Source: Symsagittifera roscoffensis
Taxonomy: Eukaryota; Xenacoelomorpha; Acoela; Convolutidae
Direction of reading: 5' to 3'
Length of the DNA stretch: 64,000 nt
NCBI RefSeq assembly: GCF_963678635.1
Contig: NC_087067.1
Coordinates: 24,001,547 to 24,065,546 of the forward strand
How positions within the stretch are numbered: the first letter of the stretch is position 1; every line of letters begins with the position of its first letter. The position numbers were made by a program, and so were the translations under genes. Below the pieces are notes generated by a model. It saw nothing but the letters and a program-made list of their open reading frames with translations, was not told the origin of the DNA and searched no databases. Below are positions 44,046 to 55,400 of this stretch, piece by piece.

Positions 44046-45131
44046 TGTATTTATTCCACTGGGAAATCTAAAACTGAAACCAACTTTCGAAGTTGCGCCA
44101 TTTAAGCTTTGTAATTAAAGAGCGCATTTTTTCTTTTAGCATATGAATTTGAATTAAAAAATCGCATTTATTTCCAGGTGCATTCAAAAATGCAGCTCTT
44201 AGTTTTTGAATTGGAATTGAAAAGTCGCATATGTACCAAGGGGCGTTCATAAATGCAGAAATATATATAAATGCACTTTTGTACTGGTAAGGGCGTTTTA
44301 AGACTTCCTGAAAAAAATATAGGCAAAAAATCATCAAAATCTATGTAAGTTAAAATAACTTTGTTTTTACACTTAAAATTCAACACGATATAAATGAATC
44401 TTCCCCATAACCTTAAGTTTTTTCACTAAGTTTATAGGCACTTAAAAAATTACTATGCAAAGTATTTTGTAATTTGCACAATTTTGCTTAAGTTTTATCT
44501 AAAGAGTACAAAAACTTGCAAAGATTATAGCGCGCAGACAGGACTTCCAATGTACGATGGTGAATCGGGAAACAAAAATCTGGTCAAAAGCTTTTCGGAG
44601 ATTCCCGAACGCCAGATCCTTTGTTTTAGTGTGCAGTATGGGAATCGAGAGTCAGATTTTTTGCACAAGAAACGAAGTATTCGGGCTATTGCAAAGGGAA
44701 TCCTAAATCATATTAGGGAGGATTACAATTGTTGCCAAATGCATGGAGTCCTTCTGCACAAAAACTCTTGCTAGAGTCTTGCAAGATGTTTAATCGAAGG
44801 TGTAGTGCAATTTTTGGCTGAAATAATCAATTGGAAAACTTTTTGATCAGTCCCAAAAATGTGGGTTGATTTATCTGAAGTATTTCCTAGACGAGTTTTC
44901 TGTTTGACACTTTTGCCACTGTTTCTGCTTCTTTCGCCTTCTTCAATTCTTCGCTTCTAGGCAAACTAAGCAAGAAAAAAATTGAGAGAAATAAGAAGGT
45001 CTAAAACATTAGTATAATGAATCAGAGTATACTTACAAATTAGCAATATACAAGATACTGAAAATAAACACAATCATTCTAGACTTTAAATCAAATGTAA
45101 AAATTGCTAATGAAACAGTAAATTAAAGCAG
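44046..45131. other. Spacer between array and FkbM gene
   Basis: A degenerate direct repeat of about 70 bp (44120-44265; 'gcattcaaaaatgcag' and 'gcgttcataaatgcag'). A + strand frame at about 44520-44774 is richer in GC than its surroundings but matches nothing I know. Confidence 0.4.
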
Positions 45132-45461
45132 TCATGTTTTTATCCAATTGATGTCATCAGGCCAATCCTTGTAGTCAGTTTTGAGTAAGTTGTGTAATTT
45201 GTCAGATCCAACTACAGTTGGAACGTAATTCAATCTATTCATTAATCTGAAGAATCTTTCTGTTTTCCTATTATCTAACATTCTCTTCAATCCCGAAAAC
45301 TCCATCTGAATAAAAGGCACTGATATTTGAGTGAGGAACTTCTCCCCTCCTATAAACACAGAAGGTTCCGAGCCTTCACAGTCGATTTTGATGATGGCTT
45401 CTGTCAGGCCCCGTCGCTCAAAGACTGGCAGAAGGTCGTCTAAGGTTGCAACTGGCGAGCT
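45132..45461 (-). CDS. FkbM methyltransferase exon 4
   Basis: Acceptor CCTTTCAG; encodes SSPVATLDDLLPVF, then AIIKIDCEGSEPSVFIGGEK and the C-terminal region to INWIKT-stop. The KIDCEGSE block is the most diagnostic FkbM segment. Confidence 0.93.
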   Translation of the reverse strand, partial: SSPVATLDDLLPVFERRGLTEAIIKIDCEGSEPSVFIGGEKFLTQISVPFIQMEFSGLKRMLDNRKTERFFRLMNRLNYVPTVVGSDKLHNLLKTDYKDWPDDINWIKT

Positions 45462-48400
45462 CTGAAAGGAATTAATTTGCTCAAGGTCAATTTGGGATGT
45501 TTTTCTAATTAAAAAATAAATAAATTCAGGTCCACTCAAAATCACAGCTGGTAAAACTGAAGCAAAAAATCTTAATATTGAAAATTGATTTCACGCTGAA
45601 TCAAAAGTGCAAGTAATATTTTATCACTAAATGAATGTAGAGGGTGGTAATTGAAGCTGCTATTAGCATCGCTGTAATGTTTGTCTGATTTACTGATTTA
45701 AGATCATTTATCCACGAGGGATAGGACCAACATACGAGCTGTACAGATCATCACGGCGAACCGCTGTTGTGCCCCTGCTTTTAAGAACTACATGCAATTT
45801 TTTTTGGTTATTTTTCTGGGCTGGGTAATGTTGCCTCACCCTCAAGCAACGAGCACGGATCATGGTGGGCCTCGAACATCCGACCTTTCGATTGAGAGGC
45901 GGAGACGTAACCACTTCACCACTGCTCACTTATAAAGCTATCTTATAAAAACCAAACACAAAATCTTAGAATCATTTTTTTTTTCAATTCTATGTCAACT
46001 CTTTTTTGTATCCAAGATGGCAAGAAGTTATTGGGGGGGGGGGGGGGTGCGGGGGGTTAAACTTGGCATTTTTAGTCAGTCTTCAGCTTACCTCACTGTC
46101 ACATTTGAACCCCACGATGACTGGACTGCCTCCTAAGTTGGTGGGGTTGACCCTTGACTTCGCACACTTGTGTCTCTTGTCCAGAAGGGCCACTGGATAG
46201 AGATGCATGGTGCTCTGCAGGGAGTTCACCTGCACTGAGGCTGACAAGAACTGGAATGTTTTGGGGGAGGGTTCGAACGTGAATACTTCACGGCCCATCT
46301 TAGCTGCTGACAGACTGAAAAAGACATGTAATCAGGGGCGGATCTAGGATTTTATTCAAGGTGGGAGGGCGGATTTTCAAACAAAAAATTCAAAAAAACG
46401 TTGACCCAAAAATCGTGTTTTTTTGGCTCGCGGTGCCCTCTCAAAATTAGTATATTTTGGCGCCGAAGGCCTCTTTAGAAAAATTTTAGGGTCAGTCAGC
46501 CAAGAATGAATATCTCAAAATAGTACAAAGGGGGGATCCTTTGGGTCGGCAGGGGGTCGAATCACTGAAGGGGGCGTCTGCACCTCTCTTCAAAGTCCAC
46601 TGGTGTATGTATTTATTAATAGTAAACCACAGTAAGATCCAAAATCACAGCTGGTTATTCTTCGGTTAACAAATCTGAATATTTACACAAGCAAAGCTTG
46701 AGTTACAGTATGGACTCTTTTGTTTCCAATCTAAGTCGCAAATATTGTTGCGACCCAAATATTGTTGCGACAAAATGTGTTCATTTTGAAAGTGTTCCAT
46801 TTTGATCAATAACCAGCTATTAAGTACAGCCAGTGCTAAGGATATTAATTCAGACTATTATATTACAAATAGCCATTTAGCTTCAAGGTATGATGGATCT
46901 GTAGCGTAGAGGTAGCGAAGAAGACCCACAACAAGATAAGATGATTGGAACCTCTTCAGAATCGGATGTTTTAATGAAATTTATAGAGCGTCCGCTCTAT
47001 AAATTGAGGCATGTTAGTTGATAAATTTCTTTTTTTTCAAACTGACCGGTACTGCTAATTCGTTATAATTGGTCACTTAGCAATTATGTAGACTCATAAT
47101 TGGTGTGCGTCACTTAAGAATTTTTGTAGACTCAAAGTTTTACTCAATCAGTTTTTCCCAGTAGCATTATCGGTCATATTTTTGCTTCATCATTGATTTT
47201 TCTATCACAAGCTATCTTATCAAAACCAAATAGATACCAACTGCCTTGAGGGAAAGGAACAACATACGGGATGTTCAGCTTTTTACGGAGAACCACTGTT
47301 GTAACCCTGATTAAGATTTTACATGAAGTATTTTTGGTTATTTATCTAGACTAAGGTAATGTTGGGATCATGAAACATGGAGTTGCTTGATCATCGAGGG
47401 CCTCATAATTTCCATTATAACGAGAAATTTTTCACGTTGGAAAAAGAACCTCGAGCTCCAAGTGTGACGTCATTTATGTGTCACGTGGGGGAGGGGGTTT
47501 GTCACCTGAAAGTTCCCAAGTGTCCCCCTATGTCCACGAAGGCTGCCTGGGGGTGCTTGGGGATGATATTCATGAACAGGTGTCTCTGTATGTCCACTTC
47601 CCAGTTGCCATACACCTTTACACTTTGACTCACAAACTGAAACAATACTTCACACTTAATCTCAACCCTCTAAAAATCCGCTGCCTCTCACCAAAGTTAA
47701 AAGTGGTTTTTTGCGGAAAAAATTGCGGAGTTACGCTGAAAGAGTATTACAGAATACATATGAACAATTAGTCTGATAAAAAGTGAGACGCCACGTCATA
47801 AGAAATCAATTGAACGACCGTTTTAGCAGAGTTCGCGCCTTCCTATTCCTATTTGAGGGACGCTATTTTGCCGCAGACCAACTTTTTACCCTGGGTATCA
47901 GATTTGATGGAGAGGCGTAAATGGGTCGTTCAAAAATGCCTAAGCGCAAGAAAACCGAAAAATAAAAGTTTTTTCAAATTGCCGAATTTTATTTGCATTT
48001 GATTTATTTAGCTTCTTTGCAATCTTGTAAGGGGTTTAACGTCGTGTTTGCTTGAGATTTAGAGCAAAATCGGGGGAAAATTGTTTTTAATTGCTGTAGT
48101 AATGGCTTGCTTGCAAAGATTTATGTCAACAAATTGGCAGAGAGTAATTTGTTTGTTTTGATTGATGTCAGTGAATTCTACTGCTTTTGATTTCTTGTGA
48201 CTTAGTTTTTACAGCTATGTTTTTTTTTGGAGGGGGTGGGGGGTAGGAAATTAGACGATAAGCAAATTAGACGGCTCCAAGAAAACGGAATTGAGACGTT
48301 AATTTTTTTTGCTCAAATGAAAGTTGATTGTAGTCAGTAAAAAAATTTTAGACACGAACAGTACAATTACGTCTAATTTCCCATAATTTTAGTTATAAAT

Positions 48401-50873
48401 TCTTTTTCCTGGTCAAGTCTATTTTGCTTGTCGTCTATTTTCCTAGGCTCCAATGTTTTGTTTAAACCTTGCAAAACTTACCCGGGTTGAGATGTTCGAC
48501 TTATGTTTCGATCGAACTCGGTCGAATAATGGATGTTGTTCAACCCAAAACCCATAGTCGAAAACACATCTTTCGATCGAACACTATTTCAAAACATAGT
48601 CAAAATCATGGTCGACACATAGTCGAACCTGATTTCGAGTCATGGTCGAACACAAAATCTAACAAGACTGCTCGTATCAGGGCGAAGCCCTGAATGTTCC
48701 GACTGCCTTTTAGGGTTAATGGAGCAGCAGTAATAACATAAAAAAATTAAATGAAATAAAATAAAATGAAATTTTTTTTTCTAAAATTTGACATTTTTAT
48801 TGAAAATCATCCCCCCACACGCCATATAGAGTACAAAAAGAGAGATTTCGTTCCTTGTAACAAATAAATTATGGCAAATAAGCTTCGTTTAACCAATTTG
48901 GAACGATTTATAGGACGGATTAAATCTCCGCTTACGCGTTAATAGCGCGAATTATATCGCTCGTTAATTGTCCCAAATTGGCCAAAATGGCAACCTTTAA
49001 ACCCCCATAACTTTACGAAAAATGATCACAGGTGAAATATCTTTTCAAATTTAAGCTCAGGACAACAATACCTTTTGAATGATATAAAAAAATTCCGTCA
49101 AAAATGGCTTGTTAAAAAGTCGAAATTTGTCTGAAGAAAAAAAAAACCCACCCCGAGCACAAATATTCCGTTACTTTCGTATCGAAAGTCGGAACAATAA
49201 TCTAATAAGTAACTAATAATGAAGTTTTGATGTACTAAGAAGTCAAATTTCAGATTTTTGACACATCCAAATCGAAAAACATGATTAGTCTTCAAAGTTT
49301 AGACATGTCAAAACTGAAATATTCAACTTATTTTACTAGTTAGTGGTGAAAAACATCAGGGTAGCGTAATTTCGAAATGCATGAATTGTACAGAATCTTT
49401 TCAATATTTGGTCGAAAAATAGCCAGTTTGCGTCGTCGGTCGAAACATAGCACGCTTGTGTCGAACACATTTTTCCTTAGGCCGAGTCGATCGAAAGATG
49501 GCACTCGTGCGTCGAACACATTTTCGTTCTGTCGAGTCAGTCGAAACATAGCCAATTTGGGTCGAGTCGGCCGAAACATAGCGTGCTTGCGCCGAACACA
49601 CTCGAACACATTTACCCTCAGTCGAACCATAGTCAACTTGGGTAGAGTCGGTCGAAACTTAGTTGGATTCCATCGAAAACAGTCGAACACATTTTACCTT
49701 TGGTCGAGTCGGCCGAAGCAATGCCAACTTAGGTGAGACGGTCGAAATATCCATTTACGGTCAAATGGGTCAAAAAATAGCCATAATTGGTCGAGTTGGT
49801 CGAAATATAAGTCGAATACCTCAACCCGGGTAGTTTTGAAAACAATTTCTGGCCTTCTTGAATACTTTCCTTTACTAAAATCCTCACTCTTGTTTTTCGG
49901 CACCCTTTAACCCAACCGCCTGAAGAGGCGCTTAGTCTCTTTGAGTTTCCTTTTTTGAGACAATTATATTGTGGTTTGTCACCATTTTTTTTAAATTTCC
50001 AAAACAGATACCAAAAAAAACATTTACTTTCTCCATAAATTTGAATAACTTATCTTTTGAAACATACAATTTAAATATGTTATATACACCAAGGAACAAG
50101 AGAGTTTCACTTCGATATTATGAGAGAAGCTCACTTTTTTTAAACTCAAGTCTCAGCTTTCTATTCAATTTTTTGTTCAATTTTTTTTTGCAATTTAAAT
50201 TTATTTAGCTATTTCATTCAGCATTAGCTAGACTTTTTGGTTCCACTTATTGGTCGACCTTAAAAACCATTGAAATCAGCAAAGTTTTCGAAAATCGTTT
50301 TGTCGTTTTTAGTGACGCATGTACTGCGGATGTCAACCTAATCCGGCTCACAAATCTTTGCAAATTGTATTAAAGCAAGTTATTCGACCAAAAAAACTGC
50401 GCTAAAAGACGCGAATCGGACTTTTTTGCAATGTGTATAAGGGAAAATTACGTCTAGGGTAAAATTCTTCTAAAAGATAAAGATCGTCAAAACTTACAAG
50501 AAATTTTGATTTTTCAACCCTCGACTGATAAAATTCTATGTTCACACAAATTTTGCCGTATATGCTCCATTACTTTTTTTGACGATTGAGGAAACAAATA
50601 TAAGATCAGGAATAGAGACTTGGAAAAATTTCAATGAGATCAGGGAAATTCTTGTGAACATTTTTCAAATTTCGAATTTCAGATTAAAAAGTGTACCACG
50701 TTAAAGCTCTTCAAAATTTAAGAATAATTTGTGAGTAACACTTTTTCATGAAGCTGATCGAATTAAATAAAATTGGGTCAATATGTATGCTCGTATTCAA
50801 GCTGACAAATCTGAAACTTGAACTCGATTTTTGAAAACCATGAGTGTCTATGTGTGTGTGTGGTGTGTGTGTG

Positions 50874-50917
<44 letters not shown>

Positions 50918-52264
50918 GGTGGGTGGGTGAGTGAGTGGGTGGGTGGAATAGTTCTTTACGCTCTCCTCCTAATCAGCGGAACCAAAATAATTAATTTTTG
51001 GGATGAGCAACCAGTGTACAGGACATGGTTTAAAATTTTTTTAATTGGGTCAAATACTCCTGGTTAAAGAGGGCAAAAATTGGAAATCACTAATTTCTGC
51101 ACTTCATTTTCAGTTCATTTCTATTAGATGGTTAAAATTTAACCCTTGGATCTTCATTGATTAATATAATAGTTTTCCATTTCAGTTCAGGTCTCCTAAA
51201 ATTCTGCGTTACTGAACCTGTTTAAAGCACTGTAAATGTAGATAGGTTTAAATGAGTTGTTTTTGGACAGTTGTCCATTGGAAACCGATAACTGTTATGA
51301 GAAATTCAGTATCAACTGCTGCCGAGTTTGGCTTTTTCCTCCTCTCCCACCAGCCTACCCCCCCCCCCCCTTCACACACACACACACACACACACCTGCA
51401 AAACTTTACAAATAAAAAAATTGTTCACATTATTCGATTGTTCTGAAAATTGGCATACGGACTAATTTGGCCAGTGCAAACATATTTGGTCTTCAAAAAT
51501 ATAACCTGGTGAAACCACTCATTACACCATAAAATTGATACTCGTGTGAGGTGGGGGGGGGGAAGAGGCGCGAGTTTTTTTTTTGACTATGGATAAATGA
51601 ATAAATAAACAAAATTAAGTTGACTAAAATAGAATCGGATCTCTTGAATATTAGTGCTCTAGAATAAAACAAAAACGATAGCTATCTTTGTGGTTGACAT
51701 GACCCTGTAGGCTCTCAAACTAATATTGGCATTGGCTCTGGGTCCAATATAAAAAATTAATAAATTTTAAAACTAATAAATGATAAAAATCACTTTGTTT
51801 ATCAGCGCTTAAAAAATTAGCAGATCCCTTTAACCCTCCCCCCTCCCCCCCCCTTTGCAAAATGGGAACAGATTCGTTATTATTAGGTTACAAAATTTTC
51901 ATATGCTTAAACGTTGATTAAGTTTTTTTTACAGGGGGAGGGGGATGGTAAAAGAGATCCAATTCAGCTAACCATGTCCCATTCTGAATGTCTTTTTCTT
52001 TATTCTTCTTACCCTGTCTTCTGCTAATGGCAACAGGCAGATCTTTGTAGCCGAGGAAGAGGCGGGTGTCCACCTTCCAATATTCAGTTCGTTCCCACAG
52101 TGATCTCTCATGAAGTTTCTGTCAGCTGTGAAGTTTTTCCACTCCAGCGAGTCCAAATACGCCTCTTTGTCCAAACTTCGGTCTGATTTTTCCAATGATG
52201 TATAGTTTATTTTAAATCGAAATGAGCGAAAAACAAAAACTAATTTTTCAGTCACTTCATTCAT
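45132..52264 (-). CDS. FkbM-family methyltransferase (4 exons)
   Basis: SAM-dependent methyltransferase of the FkbM family. Coding exons in transcript order: 52264-52013, 47636-47506, 46314-46092, 45461-45132. All junctions are GT-AG and in phase (0, 2, 0), total 936 nt, 311 aa. Motifs: the SAM-binding glycine motif FVDIGGHLGTF (residues 117-127), the acidic loop FEPSP (141-145) at the end of the second strand, LDDLL (209-213), and the family's IIKIDCEGSEP (225-235). The substrate is unknown; eukaryotic members are mostly uncharacterised, and sugar hydroxyls are proposed for several. The start used here is the first ATG of exon 52264-52013, but a stop lies just upstream, and this exon may instead be internal with a membrane-anchor exon at 58402-58671. 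Introns hold SINEs (45711-45927, 47250-47370) and several TIR elements. Confidence 0.9.
45711..45927 (-). repeat. tRNA-derived SINE, copy 1
   Basis: On the minus strand the head begins near 45927 with A box 'TGGTGAAGTGG' and has B box 'GATGTTCGAGGC', giving a tRNA-like 70-base start. The body follows ('ggtaatgttg' reversed, A-rich centre, 'cggttcgccgtgatgatctg'). It lies in FkbM intron 3. Confidence 0.75.
46032..46052 (+). repeat. Poly-G run
   Basis: About 14 G, a C, then more G, 40 bases downstream of FkbM exon 3 (within intron 3). Confidence 0.7.
46092..46314 (-). CDS. FkbM methyltransferase exon 3
   Basis: Acceptor TTTTTCAG, donor GTAAGC, phase 2 in and 0 out. It encodes SLSAAKMGREVFTFEPSPKT and the following strand and helix, ending CDSE. 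Confidence 0.92.
46350..46580 (+). repeat. Dispersed repeat related to 27.3-27.7 kb
   Basis: Contains 'gccgaaggc', 'aaaattttagggtc' and 'atatctcaaaatagtacaaa', as in the copies at 27284-27375 and 27540-27680. Confidence 0.65.
47100..47190 (+). repeat. Fragment of the hairpin-tailed repeat
   Basis: 'tagactcaaagttttactc', 'aatcagtttttcccagtag' and 'atcggtcatatttttgctt' match 30868-30930, but the hairpin tail is missing. Confidence 0.65.
47250..47370 (-). repeat. SINE body, copy 2 (headless)
   Basis: Matches the body of the SINE at 45711-45927 in the same orientation ('aacatacg.g.tgt.cagct', 'cacggcgaaccgctgttgt' versus 'tacggagaaccactgttgt') but lacks the tRNA-like head. It lies in FkbM intron 2. 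Confidence 0.65.
47506..47636 (-). CDS. FkbM methyltransferase exon 2 (SAM motif)
   Basis: Acceptor TTGTTTCAG, donor GTGACA. It encodes FVSQSVKVYGNWEVDIQRHL and AAFVDIGGHLGTF, the nucleotide-cofactor glycine motif. Too short for simple ORF detection, it was found by reading the minus strand for the missing motif between exons 1 and 3. Confidence 0.92.
48246..48443. mobile_element. MITE with TA target duplication
   Basis: A 198-bp element flanked by TA on both sides. The 27-base inverted ends differ at a few positions ('GGAAATTAGACGATAAGC' and, reversed, 'GGAAAATAGACGACAAGC'). TA duplication and size suit a non-autonomous Tc1/mariner element. Confidence 0.7.
48472..49838. mobile_element. TIR element with internal GTCGAA minisatellite
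   Basis: The ends are inverted copies: 'CAAAACTTACCCGGGTTGAG' then 'TTCGACTTAT' on the left, and reversed right end 'CAAAACTACCCGGGTTGAG' then 'TTCGACTTAT'. The interior next to both ends is a minisatellite dominated by 'gtcgaa(a)catag' and 'tcgaacacat' (48490-48660, 49430-49830). A 540-bp dispersed element (48661-49200) is nested in it. No coding sequence, so non-autonomous. Confidence 0.7.
48661..49200 (-). mobile_element. Hairpin-ended 540-bp repeat, nested copy
   Basis: Reverse-orientation partner of 61244-61768. One end is 'TTATTGTTCCGACTTTCGAT' (palindromic ACTTTCG/CGAAAGT), the other carries hairpin AGGGCTTCGCCCT followed by 'gcagtcttgtt'. The interior has 'attaacgcgtaagcg' and 'atttgtgctcggggtgggt'. 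Confidence 0.75.
50848..50945 (+). repeat. (TG)n and (GTGG)n microsatellite
   Basis: A TG dinucleotide run passing into GTGG/GTGA tetranucleotides. Confidence 0.95.
51357..51396 (+). repeat. Poly-C followed by (CA)n microsatellite
   Basis: About 13 C, a TT, then about 12 CA units. Confidence 0.95.
52013..52264 (-). CDS. FkbM methyltransferase exon at 52.0-52.3 kb
   Basis: Phase-0 donor GTAAGA joins exactly to exon 2. It encodes SLDKEAYLDSLEWKNFTADR and CGNELNIGRW. The first 20 or so residues (MNEVTEKLVFVFRSFRFKIN) are AT-driven and may be intron: a candidate acceptor (AAATCAG) inside would start the exon at ...RSLDKEAYLD. Confidence 0.7.
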
Positions 52265-52449
52265 GTTTTAGACATCTGAAATCTTCTAAAGAACGAGAGA
52301 GAAAATATTGTTTTGTTTTGCGAGCGTGCCAGAGTAGATTGGACGGGGTAAAGTATTGGAGCGTGTGATACTGCGCGAGCATTAACCTTGGATGTACAAT
52401 GTTATGTAAATAGTTATCACGTATTATATATTATACCAAGGTTACTGAA

Positions 52450-55400
52450 GACCGCATTTTTTATGCAGCTGTATTAATCAGACTGCGATTTGAAACAGTG
52501 ATGAATCAGCTGAGAAAAGAGAAAAAGATTCAGAACGATAAGTGGATTTTTTTTCTGAGCAATATCGTTTTACACTTGAGAGAGTTCCTCAGGTTATCAC
52601 ATGGCGCAGCTAGCAGGATTCTTAATGCAGTACAATCGAACGGAGATGGGAATACCGGTATTCTTGGCGACGGCAAAATCCGACCAACCGTGCCATTTCA
52701 ACATCTGGCTGGAACAATTCTTGATAGCGATAACGGTCAGAGAAGATAAACCCGGAATTACTACGAGAAGATTCGAAAGAGGTACTTGAAGAACCAACTC
52801 CGAGATCAAAACCTCCAAAGAATAGAGCGGAGGCAGCTGCGACAGCAGCTATAGAATTGAGAGACAAACTCACTCTGGACAAAGTCCTGCTTGAAAACGA
52901 AGAACGCAAAGCTAAATAAGCAAAAGTAAAACATCTACTACTACGAAGTTCAGAAACCATTGGTATCACGGTTATTTCTAGTATTAGGGGCAGAAGGCAT
53001 GAAAAGGTTTTTGCAAAAAACAAACGTCCAAACACCCCAAACAGAATTTACAACCAAGTGAAGCATTCGAAACGGTGCAAAGGAGAAATGTTACAAGCAT
53101 TCCACGCAGCATTATCTGCACTAGCAGCCAGGTCGGAATTGGGAACTTTGGAAGACGAGTTAGTGAGAGACCTAGTTATCTTGAGGATGAAAAATGTAAA
53201 CTTACAAGACACCTTAAATTTTGGAACGTTAACAACTGAAGAGGTAATGAAAAGGATAATCAAGTTCAAAGATAGCAAAAAAAAAAAACAACAAAAGCTT
53301 GTTTGGAGCAGAAACAACATCAAATTCGGCAAAGAAGTTAAAACAAGAAACACTTATGTCGATCAGGAACTCTAATAGAAGTAGCAGAAGACAACATAAA
53401 AAAGGGCACAACACGAAATCAAACAGATGTAGAAAAAATCAACAGAAAGAAAACCATGTAACACATGTAGAAGAACAATCTCAAAAAGACATCTGGAAAA
53501 ATGCCCTGCTATGAGGAAACCGTGCGACGGTTGCAACTATCTAAACCACTTTGCGAAAATGTGTATCAGCGAAGTCACAGAAAAATTAGAGAGATCAGAC
53601 GAGTAATGTAAGTAAGTAAGTAGTAGAAGACTTTTGCGATAAATTTGAAATCTTGAAAACAAAGACAGGCACTGAAAAACTGAGCTAAACTCTAAGTACA
53701 TACAAGCAAGAAATGAAACCAAAACAAACAGTCTCGACAACACAAAGCAGGAAAAGGTTATAAATTAAACTGATCATGCGAGACTCGAAATAAAAAAAAA
53801 ATCAAATTATTGAAAAAAAAATTGTCAGAATAGACGAACAAACAACCCAATTGACGGTGGATACGGGCAGCCCGGTTTTTTTTCTGAAATTGGCGTTGAT
53901 GAAACAAATTTTAGACAGCTCGAAGAATCCAAAATTTATTCCGGCAGTAAAAAATGAACATGTCAGGACACTTTGTTGATTACAACAAACAGCCAAATAT
54001 CGTCCTGGGGGTTCTGAAAACGGACTCACGATCAGCCGGATGGGAAGTGAAATGCGGAATATTCTTGATAACGGGGAGACTTACAAGATGCATCATGGGC
54101 TTGGAATTATAGAGGCAAGTCGGGACTTCAACTGCCCAGGGATCGGCCCCGAGTGAGCTGTCAAGGTTTGACGTTCTACCGTGCCAGCAGTCGGGAGGTT
54201 GGAAAAAATAACCCTATTAATTTTAAATAAGTATTCGACAGACAAATGCGGTAGAAAAACCATGTCGTAAGCTAAAAATTTAGGTAACCAATGAGTCCCA
54301 TACAAGAAAAAGGGAGAATATTTCCTATACTAATTCGAGATAAAAAAAAAGCAAACAGTTCGCGGAAGGACACATTGGAAAATTGGAAAATTGCACAAGT
54401 GACTGCTTCATTCCACCGATTGTGATAACAGTAAGACAAGACCACTCGCTTAAATCGGCACTAGATGCCAAATCGAGAAATCGACAACTATGCAAAGACA
54501 AATATCAAATGACGAACATAGATGAACTGTTAGATGGAGTAGGTCAAACTGTTCTTGAACAAAAGGCCTCTATGTTGTATTTCACACTGCTCGACATGAA
54601 ATATGCATTTAGCCAATTGAAGTAGGCGGTAATGCAACAAGAACTTACAGATTCCTAATATTTTTTACGGGTAAGCTGACATGCAGGCCAAATTCCGAAA
54701 AGCTGTGGATAGAATAATAAATCACGCGGAAAAGAAAACATTCTTTTTCTTAGATGACATTCTAATTTTATCGAGAAGAAACAAAATTTAGCACGAAAGT
54801 TGAAAAACCTTGACAAAGAAAACTTAGCTTTCCTGATATCGATTTTTCAATAAGAGGTCGATTGGTTAGGTCATCATTTGTTTGAATCAATGGTCACTTC
54901 TAAACAAAAAACGGGAGACAATTCTAAAGTCAAGTCCCCGCAAACACTGAAAAAATGCCGAATCGTTTATGTTGCCCTAATAAAATTAATTTCATACTGA
55001 ACGCAGCAAGCTTAATTGAAAACCTGAGACCACAATCGAAAGAGGAAAATCGGAAAAAAAAATTATAAAACTTGAAACTAGCGGTGAAAGAATTTGAATG
55101 GAGAGAAAATACATGGTCATAATTGAAAACACTAAGCCTACAGTAGCGACCATTCCAAAAATCAATTAGTGTGGTTCGAAAAAAGTTACAAAAAGTAAAT
55201 GTGAGGCTAAGTGGATAACTTATTACCTGAGTCAAAATATCTTGAGTGGAGTGGACTTAGAAATTATAGTACCAAATTAAGAAATCCCAGAATCCAAGTT
55301 AGACGAAAATTTCGTCGTTACAGCTATCAAACGAGTTCAGGCAACATTCGACTGTCTGAGCAGTAGCTTAGTAGAGAGCGAATCAATCAATCAGAACGAA

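Larger units (their letters stand above)
49840..52010. other. FkbM intron, left of the 52-kb exon
   Basis: AT-rich DNA with no gene. Simple repeats sit at 50848-50945 and 51357-51396. Around 51823-51960 a short inverted repeat ('gatccctttaaccctcccc' against the reverse of 'ggatggtaaaagagatcc') suggests a MITE-like piece of about 140 bp. Confidence 0.5.

Noticed and set aside
44484-44774. 96-codon + strand frame with better than average composition
   Set aside because: No motif, no clear acceptor or poly(A) signal; not enough to call a gene.
49340-49736. Arg-rich frames on both strands
   Set aside because: Produced by the GTCGAA minisatellite; period 3 relations keep all frames open.
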